Made by a program: the position numbers and the translations under genes | Source: Symbiodinium microadriaticum | Taxonomy: Eukaryota; Sar; Dinophyceae; Suessiales; Symbiodiniaceae | Assembly: GCA_001939145.1 (NCBI GenBank) | Contig: LSRX01001185.1 | Span: 152,958 to 216,957, forward strand | Length of the DNA stretch: 64,000 nucleotides | Direction: 5' to 3' | The notes under the pieces: model-generated | What the model saw: the letters and a program-made list of their open reading frames with translations, nothing else | The model's database searches: none | Told to the model about the DNA's origin: nothing | Shown: in pieces, positions 31,984 to 42,960 of the stretch | Layout: each line of letters begins with the position of its first letter | Numbering within the stretch: position 1 is the first letter of the stretch

Positions 31984-33830
31984 TCACCACAGGAAGCACC
32001 TCCTGATATCCCACTTGTCCATGGATCCTTCGTAGGCGCCGTAGGGTCCGACGGTGACACCTTCAGGGCCGTCCGGGCGCAGACCCTCCTGCGCAGCCCA
32101 CTCCTGGAGCCACGTCCAGGCATCCGCTCGCGGCCAGCGCCGAGGATGCGGACCCTCTGCTTGGTGAATCACGTTCAGGCCGTTGTAAACCTACGGGACG
32201 GGATTCAGAAATCTGACGAAACAAGATGTACTTCTCTTCACACGTCTCGCCTCCATGAGCAGCATGTGCTGAAGCGGCGCCTCTTCTTCCTCTTCTGTGG
32301 ATTCTGCCGTGATGGTCATGACCCAGAAGCTGCTCTCACGGGCCTTAACTCTGCTGAGATACTTCATCAAGCTCATCCCACCTCTCCTTTCGGCACGAAG
32401 GCAATTCTTCATTGTCTGACCAACATGCTGCAGGTACTCGAAGCTCAGGATTTCGTCTATGCGGACCGTGGCCTTGCGCAGGAACTTCGGATCCTGCAAG
32501 AAGCTCTGCTCGGCTGCACAGGGCTCGTACGTGTCCCCATGCCAGCTGTTGGGCGGCTCCGGTTCACGGAAGTTCGTACCTTCCATGCCTAGCATTGCAC
32601 GGAGTCCCTGTGGCAGCACTTTGCCATCTGGGGAGTCTTCACTATACGGTGAGCCGAAGGCTGCCAGAACTCCTTTCTTCACAAAGCCTCTGATCTTGCC
32701 GGGGTTCGGCAAGAAACGCTGACCGCTCATCTGTAGTCGCTGCAGTTCGAGCGTGGCTGCATCTCTTCTTGCAGCCTCCAAGACTTTCTTGGGTGCCCGT
32801 GGGTTGCCAGCAACAACCAGAGAAAACTTCGGGTCCAACATGCGTTGCGCAAGTAGCCACTCGACCGCCTGAGCTGCTTTGCTTGGGTCCTGCAACTCCT
32901 CCTCCTCCGCGAAGCGGCAAGCCCACGACAGGATGCTCAGAGCAAACTCTTCCTCCTCTTCGCTGCCCAAATCCTGGCCCGACACACGGAGACTACCGCG
33001 GGTCTTTGGAGTTTAAGCGCTTGTGTGACTTGGGCTTTGGAGTTCAAGTCAGGGTCGGGGCTGAGGCTTGGAGTTCCACGCAGTTCATGTCCTTGCCAAG
33101 CTGTGTTCTGGCAAGGGCCTCTGCCAAGATTGCAGGGCCGCCAAGGGTCTCCATCTGTGCGCGCCTCAAGGCCAGCAAGGGGCTCGCCAGGATCACAGAG
33201 AGCGGCTGCACGTGCCGCACACTCTCGGGCACTTGCACAGGGGGCGGAGGCGGAAGTTTGGCATCGCTGCTTTGTAAAAGCCTGCTCACCATCTTTTTGG
33301 AGAGATTGGGTGTGAGCAACTCTTGAGCGGCTGCAACAGGTTTTCGGTCTCCTCTGCAAACTTCTGCGAACAGGAGCGCGAAACGGGTGCACAGCTGAAT
33401 GCCGGCTCCGCTGCACAACACCACCTCACGCCCGGGACGCTCCCGTAGAGTCCCACCAGCACCATCACTCCAAGTGAAGGCACCGGCAAGTGTCATTGGC
33501 GCATCATCATATTTTGTCATGAGGTGTCTCAGGAGGCTCTCAAGCCTTGGCAGGGCTTCCAGGCCAGTCATGGGGCCCTCGGGGCCGTCTATATCCGCCA
33601 TATCTACCTCTCCTCCATCTCCTTTCGGCTCTTCGGTCTCCCAATCCGCTGGGTCCCTGAGCCACTGCTCTCGTGGAATCAGCACCGCGAACCGGAGCAG
33701 CGCACCGACGCCACAGCTCCAGGTCGCCAACAACTCCGGTGCCCGACGCTGGCAGAGGCGCAGCAGCTCGGACCACGCTGCCACGCAGGCAGAGGCATCG
33801 GCCTGAGGCTGTGCCTCCAGCAGCGAAGGC
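31984..33830 (-). CDS. PcfJ-like domain protein, three exons visible
   Basis: Exon 1 (33092-about 33830) encodes a helical region and ends TQLGK; exon 2 (32251-32973) starts DLGSEEEEEF and contains FEYLQHVGQTMKNCL...SLMKYLSRVKARESSFWVMTI...LQHMLLME; exon 3 (31984-32190) starts VYNGLNVIHQAEGPHPRR and ends near WLQEWAAQEGL. The block with the NCL cysteine, the SxFW strand and the following QAxG(P/N) resembles the PcfJ domain known from bacterial plasmid proteins. Joining the exons in frame requires introns of 118 bp (donor AAG|GACATG, acceptor GCCAG|GAT) and 60 bp (donor GAG|GCGAGA, acceptor GTAG|GTT). An in-frame TGA precedes exon 1, so an upstream exon is likely. Biochemical role unknown. Confidence 0.55.
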
Positions 33831-34885
33831 CTCGGCTCTCACAACTCTTGTGTCCCCTTGGACACGCCAACCATCACACCAATTGCAGCAAAAAGCATGT
33901 TGCAAGTTCAACAACGGAAGCACACTGCAGTTGTAAGAAGGATTTTCTCTTTGTGATTCCCTCATATTCCCTCTGACTAGTGCTCGCCCCGCCCCCCCCC
34001 CATCCACATGCAGCGACCTTTCTCATCACCATGATCCCATGCTCCGGAGTTCGTGGTTCGATTGAAATCCAACATTGCTGTGGTGCGGTCGCATGGTCGT
34101 CTTCCTCTGCACTTCGCGATAGACACTCAAGCACGCAAATTCCAATCTGGAAGATGATCCACACTTTTGGGAGGAAAGGCATCGGGAAAACTTCGGCGAC
34201 CTTTTCAAGCAGCGCCTTGCTGGACTTTCTTGCGTAGTGCTCGGAAAGGCCGCAGTCGCGCACTGCAGAGCAAGGGTGAGGAGCACGGTCTGCACAGAAC
34301 CCACGTACTACTGCAAATGAGATCTTGGCATGTCAACGCCTCTCTACCTCCACCCGACACCCTGCGGGACCTGGTTACTACAATCCATGCGACTCTGGTC
34401 GCCTTGTGAACCCCACACGGACAGCAGATGACAAGACCAGATGGAGGGAACAGAACCAAGCGGGGATTACAGCCCACGACAACAAATCGATGGCCAGAAA
34501 CCGAAGCCAAGTGAGCCAAGACCATTGGATGGAGATTCATTTCGGGCAAAGGACTCGAAAGTGCTCCCTACTTACAGGGTACGCCATGGTAAATGGCGAT
34601 AAGGAAACAAAAATGCACCCATTCCCAGAGTGAAGGGTCGATCCCAGCATTGCCCCCTTCAACCCATGCACTTTGTCCAAACAGAAACCAGAGCACAAAT
34701 GTGCCCTTGCACTCATGAAAAAATTGAAAAGGAAAGAATGGATTGCTCGAGGTTGCATGATTTTGGCTCGTTGTGGCTCCGTGCCTTCGACTCAGGAGCG
34801 ATGCCCACTCTGAAAGAACCGCCTGTCTGTCTTAGATGTAGAGCTGCCATACTATCGTCCCAAAGCTGGCCCTGAACTCAACACC
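33831..34885. other. Region upstream of the PcfJ-like gene
   Basis: A minus-strand frame at 34026-34304 begins MGSVQTVLLTLALQCATAAF, which has the look of a signal peptide and could be a first exon, but it runs into unrelated sequence and no link to the PcfJ-like exons can be shown. The rest has no recognisable content. Confidence 0.25.
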
Positions 34886-34889
34886 ATCA

Positions 34890-35160
34890 GGGGTTGAGGG
34901 TTTAGATTTGTCGACCCTGGACCGTAAAGCCCTAAACCCTAAAGCCCTAAGCCCTAAAACCCTAAACCCTCAACCAACCTAAACCGACCGTGAACCGGAA
35001 AGCCTCTCGAACCCTAAACCGAACCCCAGCAAGGGGACCCAGCTGAGAGCATACACCCGGAGCTCTCGGCTGAACCTCTGAGGATGTGCAACAATCCTGA
35101 ATGCCCAAACCCGAAAGCCTTACAAACAAGTACAAGCCCTAAACCCTAAAACCTAACCCC
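34890..35160. repeat. Degenerate CCCTAAA telomere-like tract
   Basis: Clusters of CCCTAAA and variants (CCCTAAG, CCTAAAC) at 34925-34970, 35010-35030 and 35128-35155. The heptamer is the plant- and dinoflagellate-type telomeric repeat; here it is interrupted and internal. Confidence 0.8.
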
Positions 35161-35299
35161 TCTAAGGTTGAAACCATGAATACACCTGCTTTTTACCCTA
35201 TATGTACTTTTAAGGGTCCCTAGAAAGGCCTAAGGGTCCATTTTAGGGGCCCATACTTCTAACCAGTCCCGGGCTTTCAAGCCCCTAAGCCAGCGAAAA

Positions 35300-35380
35300 G
35301 TAGATCCCCGAAAAAGATGGAGCGTCTTGAGGACCAAGACGACCATGACCACCACGACCACGACGACCAGGAGCACTACT
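35300..35380. repeat. GACCAC-type trinucleotide repeat
   Basis: Imperfect GAC/CAC/ACC repeat at about 35328-35375, next to a hairpin element. Confidence 0.7.
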
Positions 35381-35480
35381 GTTGATGGTATAAATCCTGC
35401 ATTACCTTAAGGACCCTAAACTATGGAAATTATGGTATATTCCTAACTATGGGTAATGCAGGATTTATTATATCATCAAC
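35381..35480. mobile_element. 100-bp inverted-repeat (MITE-like) element
   Basis: Perfect 16-bp inverted repeat, TAAATCCTGCATTACC at 35391-35406 and its complement at 35452-35467, extended outward imperfectly to GTTGATG/CATCAAC ends at 35381 and 35480. The 45-bp loop is AT-rich. Could be a small transposon relic or a structured regulatory hairpin. Confidence 0.5.
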
Positions 35481-37014
35481 CGTACGACCACCTCCATCAC
35501 CACCACCGGGAGACAGGCAGGAGACCATTGAGAGACCGTCAAGAGACACTGGAGACCACCAGAGAAGATCACAGGATCCCCCATGGCCAAATTGCTTCCC
35601 ACAAATGCTGGTGGGTTTCAGGAGCAAAACAGTTCCCCCCAAAGCGCTGGGATTCTCAGCCAACATGCGTTCTCTCAAGTACTGACAAGTCGGATTCAGA
35701 GCTCTCGAAGCCAAAACGTGGACATTTGTTGGACTTTACATTGGATCTGGCTCTCCGGGAGATGGTTTGCAGCGGATTCGGTGTAAATAACAGGGTTCGC
35801 GCAAGATTGAACGAGGATTGCCGTCAACAGAAACAGCGCATTGTTACTCTCCGGCAGTCTGTCTCGGCGCTGCCTGCACAAGCTGCTGTCTTTACTTCGC
35901 CAAGGCTGGAGGAAGCAGGGTGCACAAGCAAGTGCGCCCACCACACATTGCGGGGACCAATGCTTAAAGGCAAGCCGTGCCTCTTCCGTCTCTCTCTCTC
36001 TCTCTCGCCCTGTTTTCCGGCCTGCTCTCGTCTCTCGTTTCTTAATTTCAAGTTTTTGTTTCCCAGCAACGAGCCATGGACATGACCAACTTGCCAGTGC
36101 TAAAAAGCGTCAGCTGTCTTTGGGCTGCCACAATGTGTAGCTGCGAAAGGGGCAGCTCAACAGGCTCTGCACGAGACGATCTGTTGGTGGAGCTTCTGCG
36201 GATTGGAGGCTCATAGATCCCGAATTGACGCTCGCGCGGCGTTGCCTGGGCGGCACAGTAACAGCATGTATCTATCTCTATTTTTGAATTCGCCTGTTCT
36301 CTATTATCGTTCATGTAGCATGTGGCATCGCAAGCATGCAAGGGAAGGCTAGCTCTCTTTTTTGCACGGGTGCTGCTCAGAGTAGAGGCCTGTCTGCCTG
36401 GCAGTGCCGGCAGACAGAGAAACCCCCTGTGTGTGAGATTTATGTCTATGTCTGTAGCGCTTGCGGTTTGGCTCTGCCGCGTGCATGAGTTTGTGTTAGC
36501 CAGGCGTGCTAGAGCATGGAGTCAAGGCATGACTGTTTGCTGCGTGAGGACTTTTTGCACGGGCGGGCGGGTGCGGTTTGCAAAAAGTGCACATGCATGC
36601 TGAAGCCACAAAGCTACATGGAACGGCTGTTAGTGCATGCAAGCATGTAACAGAAATAGAAAACACCACGATGACATGAAAAGGAAGTTTTACATGGAGC
36701 ATTGACCAATTTAGATGGCTAGCTAACTACCTAGCTAGCTAACTCACTAGCTAGATAAGGTTGCCGACCAGCCAGTGAGCGAGAGAGTGAGCGAGTGAGT
36801 GACTAACTTACTTCCTCTTTCTCTTTCTAAAGTTTAAAGTATTTATTTGTCTATGTATGCATTCATTCATTCGTTCATTTCCTTACTTGCTCCTTTATCT
36901 CTGCTGAAACCATTTACTTATCTGCTGTACTTAATATCAATCGTGGAGGTGGCTACCCTCTGTGGCCGTGTAATGTAACCCAACAGGACCGGAAACACCT
37001 TTTGATGTGGATCC
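35481..37014. other. Non-genic DNA with simple repeats
   Basis: CT-rich tract at 35980-36010, CTAGCTAG-type repeat at 36718-36765, GAGTGAGCGA repeat at 36775-36800 and CATTCATTCGTTCATT at 36858-36880. The 209-codon plus frame at 35456-36085 has no domain and begins inside the hairpin element. Confidence 0.5.
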
Positions 37015-37345
37015 TCATAGCCTGAACCTGCCCCCACTCGGGTCACCAGGCAAAGCCTGGGACACAACGATGTTCCTCTTCTGCAGCACCGCCTGCTCTG
37101 CCACCTCGAGCCTCGAAAGTCTCACCAGCCAACTGGGTCCTCGCCATGACACCTGTGGTTCCGCCCCTGTGCCGACCCACCATGCAGTGGACCGAGGCAG
37201 AGTCTCCATGGTGCACAGCGGCATGGATTGCTTTGAACACCTCTGACCAATCGCTGCGACCACTCTCCTTTGTGATGCTGAACTGCATCACTCGCGCCCC
37301 CGGCAGCGAGATGACACCTCGCTGCGGCGCAGGCGTTTGGTGCAT
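37015..37345 (-). pseudogene. Fragment with HCx5R phosphatase-like loop
   Basis: The minus-strand frame 37043-37345 contains AIHAAVHHGDSASVHCMVGRHRGG, i.e. a HCx5R loop after a beta strand as in dual-specificity/tyrosine phosphatases, followed by TTGVMARTQLAGETFE. The helix continues in another frame (37015-37130, EVAEQAVLQKRNIVV), so a frameshift is present. Similar loops occur in accessory modules of dinoflagellate retroelements. Too short to be a whole enzyme. Confidence 0.45.
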
Positions 37346-38519
37346 AGCGCAAATCTGCAGGGTGATCGCCGCGGCAAACTAGACTAGACAGCTAGAGCTT
37401 GCCTGCCACCCCGCGGAGAAACCCAGATTGCCGATGGCCTTTGCACAGGTCGCCGCCCGGCCCACATGTCGTAGTGCTCCTCCGCTGCTGCTTCTTGCTC
37501 CGTGTGGAGGAGATTGCTCGCTTCTTCTCGGGCGGGTTGAGCCTGCCCAACTCCATCTTGCAGGGGCTGTTGCTGCCCGGAGACTTCGCCCTGGGTTTAA
37601 GCCGCTCCGCCCTCCCAACTGGCAAACCAGCCTCGGGCTCGCCGCTCCACGGTCGGCTTCACCTTCCGCACTGGGCGGCCCGGCTGACAGACGGCCTTCT
37701 CTCGCGGCTGTGATCGTAGCTGTCGCACCGGGCTCGCGACTCCCTGCTGTCGGATCCCTGCCCCTTTGTCATTAATGGCCAGCTCGCACCTGTCAGCGAC
37801 TTTCTTGGTGCGACACTCTGTCGCTGAGCGGTATCTGAGCACTGCACCCCGGCGGGACACGCCGCAGTTTCCATCCGCGCATGGCGAAGTGGAATCACGA
37901 AGTTCAACAGAGACCAATATGCCCCCAATGGCATCGGCGGCTCCGGTACTGCTTGCGCGCCTGACCCGGTCTACCCCGGCTGACGCTTCCCAGCTTGATC
38001 CGAGCTGCACGTCCCAGCTTCAACTTGAACTCCGCGCACGCGGGGCTGCCAACGTGCTTTCCCATACCCACATCTAGGTCATGTGACCCCCTGCCACTGA
38101 AGCCCTGAACCTCGGCAGAGGGACGCAGTCACAAGCAACTTGGTCTTGCATGACATTTGATACTTCGTGGAGGCGTAGAGTGGCGGCACCGTGATGCACA
38201 GGGGGCCGGTCGGGGTTATCGGAAACCTGTGTGTGCCTTTTGAACGGCATGGCCAACAAGAACATGGTGATCCTTGGGTCAGTGCGCAAGGCTTGTAAAG
38301 TGACTGACAGAAGGAAAACTCCATCCGCGGCGGGACGAAGGTCGCGCACCTCAGTGGCCATAATGAGGAAGATCGGCTCGCACCATCTGTGCCATGGATT
38401 GCAACAAAGCCCGGACCCACTTTTCACGAACAGCCCATGACACAAGCTTGCACTGATCAAGCGCCAGACCACGCCTCTGCAGACACCACTGTAGCTTCAG
38501 CGGCGAGGAGTAATCAGCC
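37346..38519. other. Unassigned, possible retroelement remnant
   Basis: A minus frame at 37597-38010 carries SRRGAVLRYRSATECRTKKVADRCELAINDKG, which looks protein-like but is unrecognised. It has the same strand and spacing as the phosphatase-like fragment and may belong to the same dead element. Nothing recognised in 38060-38519. Confidence 0.25.
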
Positions 38520-39758
38520 TCATCCCGATTGGTTGCGGCAGAGACCTTCAGCGGTGCTGCGCAGTTGTGTGTAATTTTCCGCCTGCGTGGCTTGGGCCTT
38601 GCGTGACTTGCGTGCTGCCTCCAGCGCCTGAAGCGTGGCGTCCTGAATCCATGGTGTGCGTGGCAACCTGGTGTGTGGGGTGAAAGCGGTGTTAGCCGCT
38701 GCTCTCAACGCTTCTGTAAATCCTTCTGTGGGAGCCGTGGTTTCTGCGACTGGCGGTGTGATCAGGGGCAGTGGGATGTTGCGACCTCCAGTGGCCTCCG
38801 ATCTATTCTTGCCTTCCTCCGCCAGTCTGTCTGCCCTTTCGTTGCCTATTTTCCTCATGTCTATCGTGTCTGTGCCATATGTAGGCTGGATGTGTGACCA
38901 AAATTGCAACATCACCGGCGGGTCTAGAACAAACTGTGACCATTCGGATGGGGGTACGGTTTTATCACGGTAGGTGATATGGTGCACCGGGTTGGGTGTC
39001 TTATAAGAGGCTACCTGGCTACCTCTACCATGTTCTGATGCTTTAGCATGTTTAGGCTGCGATTTGAAGAAGCGGTGTGGTCAGTGGCTTGCCTACCTCT
39101 ACCGTAGGTACAAGGCCCGAGAACACCTTGGTCTGTCGAATGTACACCCCGAAAACGAAATTGAAATCGCCGACTAAATACAAGGACTCAGGTTGTGGGA
39201 TGGTGCTAAGATAGGTCTCCAATGAGGCCCAGAAGGGTTGTATAGAGGATTCTAGGTCATGACCGGAGTGTGGCGCATATGCCACCAACACATGTACCCC
39301 TGAGATGTATGATCCTATTTAGACAACTGAATGACGTCGGCTAGGTGTGGCCTGGCGCGAGGGTGCACTATCGCACCCATTCCCGCGTGTTTGTCCAGTT
39401 GATTGCCGGACAGACTAACTAGATGCTGCTCTGAGATGTAAGAGTAATACGACGTACTCTTAGTTTCCGAAAGCATTAACACATCTCGGCTGGATTCCTC
39501 TATGATCTTCAAAGCCGTTTTGAGTTTTAGCGTTTCCGCCATACCCTGGACGTTTCGTGCGCCTATGCGAAGTTTTGCGCCGTACGGCATAGGCGGTGTG
39601 GCCCTGGATTTCGGCGGTTTGGGCTTCTTGTTGCGTTGTATGTGCTCCTGCCAATCAAACGCTTGCCTGTACCACTGAGACGACTTCGGAGTGGTTTTTG
39701 TGGACTGAGTGGAGGGGGAGGGAAGGGTGTCCGCCCCCGCCTCCGCGCGTTTGTGCAA
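38520..39758 (-). pseudogene. LINE-type APE endonuclease, 3' part missing
   Basis: Non-LTR retrotransposon endonuclease that nicks target DNA. Blocks in order on the minus strand: LRIGARNVQGM and VLMLSETK (39315-39758), HAGMGAIVHP, LVAYAPHSG and YLVGDFNFVFG (39052-39291), then in another frame the GRGR...NR-type block near 39060-39100, and YKTPNPVHHITYRDK leading into 38520-38987. At least two frameshifts. After about 38520 no reverse transcriptase follows, so the element is cut at its 3' side. Confidence 0.75.
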
Positions 39759-40089
39759 ATTCGCGGCGCCACTTACGGTACGCCCTTCGACAAGCTGCCC
39801 TTTTCATGGCCCCTGCTGCGTCGCGGCTTGCTGTTCCCTCCACTCTTGTGGGGACACTCCCCGGCACGCCTCGTGGAGGCGGTGTTTGTGGCTCACCAAG
39901 GTTGTGAATTCTGTGAATTCTATTAAGTATATGTTTACTCCTACCTTGAGTACGACGATAACACGTGAAACCACCATCCGAATTCTTAACCCTGACTCTG
40001 CGCTCTGTACGTGAAACTGTGTTCTTCCTAAAACTAGCAGTGAAACCCTGCGGTGTGGTCAAAGTTCTCTCTACGAGAGTTGGTAACAA
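39759..40089 (-). pseudogene. Basic N-terminal region upstream of the LINE endonuclease
   Basis: Frame 39655-40089 has a Lys/Arg-rich helical patch (MKRAACRRAYRKWRREFAQTRG) immediately before the endonuclease frame. May be the N-terminus of the LINE ORF2. No domain recognised. Confidence 0.3.
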
Positions 40090-41162
40090 ATTTCGGGGTC
40101 TTTGGGAGCTTCTATCGGACAGTCTATGTCTTGAGCAAATAGTGGTGACTGCTTATCTCTATGATGCTTTTCGGGACGAAGTTGGAGAAAAAGCTCTTTG
40201 GTATCGGAGTGCTGGGAATGAGGGCCTCTAGACACATTTGAACTCGAGTGTTACCATTGAGGGTATGTTGGGCTTTGTTCCGGTTGCAACAAGTCGCTAC
40301 ATCGAAACCCGCGTTAATGCCCTGCTGCTGATTCTTGGAGGTGTTTTTGAAGCCTTTTTTTGGAGGCAGAGAAGGTTTTTGGGGACACCTCGTTTCACTG
40401 GTGCTGAGTTCTTGAACGAGTCAAAGCGGCCCGACTGGGCGGTGTGATCCTAACCTCGGCCGTGTCCTTCAGAATATTTTAAAGGGGACCCGGGCCTGTC
40501 GCAACAAACGTGCAAAACGAGATGCAACCACAAGACCGCGGTCCTGTCCGCTGCCCGACCCTTGATAAAATTTCAAAAGTGACCGGCACGCACAAGGACT
40601 CGCACCCTCGGCCCTGGAGCTCCGCTGTGCTGTGGGACGCAGTGCCTTCAAGCGAGGACTGAAACCATCAGCTCTTGCCTCCTCCCTTACCTGGCAGCGC
40701 TGGCGAGGAGCTTTTGGGTCCCTTGCCAAGGTCCCCTGCAAGCGGTGAGGGCAGAGGCTTTCGCCTGCCGGTACACTTACTCCCATCGGAAGCCCCACAC
40801 CAGATCGTTTCATTTCTCCTGCCACACCCGATTCTCAGACTGTGGGGGAAGATTGCAGGCTCGTGGCCAAATCGCGGACTATCTCTACGCGCGTCCTTTG
40901 TACGTCGAAGAAGCGTGCAAAGGCGATGTGGTCAGCACGAAAATCGCGCTTTGCCAACGGCTGCATCAAGGTGAGACTCTTCCACAGAATCACAATCTTG
41001 TGATTCTGTGTGTGTTCGTGCGAGCTTTCTTTGCCACTGGCGGGGGTACAGGAAGATACTCTCACATGCTTCCCTGCCTGCGGCGTCGAGGGAGCCGTAT
41101 AGAACGGCGTCCCTGACTGGCCGCCATACTTATGCAAAATCGCTGCACAGATGTCCCAACTC
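40090..41162. other. No recognisable gene
   Basis: The minus frame 40469-40825 and several plus frames lack motifs. A 10-bp inverted repeat CACAATCTTGTGATTCTGTG lies near 40992-41012. Nothing else seen. Confidence 0.4.
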
Positions 41163-41822
41163 TTAATTGAGCATCGTCATGCTGGACCACATTTCACCCT
41201 GCGGCACTGTCACTGGATCGGCCTGCAAGGCGTTGTACCAGAAAGCCGACGGGAGAGCTTCTTGGGCGGTGTGGTCCAGAGGGGACGAGAGTAAACCACG
41301 GTTGGTCAGGTAAGTCACCACTTCAGGGACTTGTGCCAGCATCCAGCCTAGCATGTATGTCTGGGCCTCTGGTCGCAGTCCGCCTGTAGTGATGAGCATA
41401 AGTCCTGCGGCGTGGCGTTGTGAGGCCCTGTTCTCTGAGACCATGAAGATGAGCTCCTGGTGGCATGCGAATACACTGTCGTTCACTCGCTTCAGAGCTG
41501 TTTCCAGTTGGGCCACCATTCCCATCATCTCTGGACGGGTCACACGACGATGGAAAACAGAAATCATCTCCATGACGTCCTGTCTGTTGCGGATTGTTTG
41601 CTGAAGCCACTGCTCCACCGTGCCTTGGGTGTTGATATCGACTCCCATGCCCGCTGCCGTCGTGGCAATGGCGGTTTGGTCTTCCAGGAGGATAGGAGAA
41701 ACCAACGGATGGTACGAGGCTACCGTACCCGTGCTCGTCGCACCCTCTTGCGGTGTGGCTTCCTGTGGAGTCGTGAGGCTTGACATGTAGGGGGGCCCTC
41801 TTATTCCGACCCCTACCCTCAA
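41163..41822 (-). CDS. Retroelement-associated ORF of unknown function
   Basis: 219 codons, Met/Gln-rich and mostly helical (VEQWLQQTIRNRQDVMEMISVFHRR, MVAQLETALKRVNDSVFACHQEL). No domain recognised. It lies between a CCHC gag (upstream on the same strand) and the LINE endonuclease (downstream), so it may be part of the first open frame of that LINE or of a separate element. Confidence 0.4.
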   Translation of the reverse strand: MRVGVGIRGPPYMSSLTTPQEATPQEGATSTGTVASYHPLVSPILLEDQTAIATTAAGMGVDINTQGTVEQWLQQTIRNRQDVMEMISVFHRRVTRPEMMGMVAQLETALKRVNDSVFACHQELIFMVSENRASQRHAAGLMLITTGGLRPEAQTYMLGWMLAQVPEVVTYLTNRGLLSSPLDHTAQEALPSAFWYNALQADPVTVPQGEMWSSMTMLN

Positions 41823-41864
41823 ACTACAGCTGCTGGTTCGCCAAGCACTCGGGTCGCTGCTGTA

Positions 41865-42960
41865 TCATGGCTCTCTGCTCTTCGTACTGGGACAACGAAT
41901 GCCCAGTTCCCGACATGGCGTGAAAAGCTGGGCGGTGTGGCCAAAAGTCACAAACTCTAACACTTGCAATCGTGCACTGTGCACCTGGTCAGCCAAGATG
42001 CCTTCATCCCATGTCTGATCCCAGCTATTGTCGTTGTAAAGTTCGCTCACGGCGTTGATCGCCCATTCGGTCCAATCGGACCAGTCCTCAGACTCACCAA
42101 AGTAAGTCCAATCACCTGAGTCGTCGTTCCAAAATTGATCCTCACCATCAACAGCCGAAACACGGTAAGTGGGGCAGTTGCTTGCAAAGTGTCCTGTCTT
42201 GCCACACGACCGGCAAAACGAAGTAGAGCTAGAAGTGCTACCTTTTGCTTTTCCTTTCCCTTTTCCTTTTCCTTTCATGAAGTTCCAATGCTGATTTCCT
42301 TTTCCTTGTGACTTCGAAAAAGTCCTTTCCTTTTCCTTCTCCTTTCCACAAAGCTGCCGCTAAGGCACCAATGTCCATGGAAGCCGAAGCTCCGCCTTGA
42401 AAAGATGCAGTCGCCGAAGTTTGTGCAACTGGGTTCATCAGAAGTCTAGATCGATGATACTCAAGAATTACCTCGGGTACTTGTGCATAAGTTTGCAACC
42501 TAAGATGCTGTTGCAGAACTCCTGTCGTCTTGTTCAGCAAAGTTGCTACATGTACAAGTACATCATCCGGTAAAGGTACACCTGACTGTCGCTCATATCT
42601 TGTCTTCATTGTTTCCCAAACCTTACAGTCCTCTTCAAAGGAAGCTGGGTTGAACTTGAAGTCCAGGAGCTGGGTCAAAAGTGATGTGCTTCGCGTGGCT
42701 CCTGGCAGCGAGAACTTCTTGAAAAATCTCTTCCAAGTCTCAGAGCCGTTGCTGTCCTCATTCTGACGAACGATAAGTTGGGCCGAACCTTTCACAAGTT
42801 GAGAAAGTAGATAGCGTAGCTTTCGAGAGAAAAGTACCCGGGCGGCGGTTGCCTCTGCATCAACATCAAGTTCCAAAGTGACACCCACATGTTCATCAAG
42901 AAATTCATCATTGCAAGCTTCTGCATTGTCAAGCAAAGTCACTGCGCCTGTCTCGAACAT
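41865..42960 (-). pseudogene. Retrotransposon gag with CCHC zinc knuckle
   Basis: Two overlapping frames. 42238-42960 carries the helical gag core (ETWKRFFKKFSLPG, LLTQLLDFKFNP, DCKVWETMKTRYER, LPDDVLVHVATLL). 41865-42278 starts in a Lys/Gly tract and has a canonical knuckle CRSCGKTGHFASNC. The overlap in different frames within the Lys/Gly tract indicates a frameshift in the repetitive stretch. Nucleic-acid-binding structural protein; type of parent element (LTR or LINE) undecided. Confidence 0.7.

Noticed and set aside
36718..36880. Possible CRISPR-like or operator array of CTAGCTAG and CATTCATT
   Set aside because: Plain short tandem repeats without regular spacers.
40580..40625. T-arm-like sequence (GGGTGCGAGTCC on the minus strand)
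   Set aside because: No matching acceptor, D-arm or anticodon arm could be built around it, so no tRNA is called.
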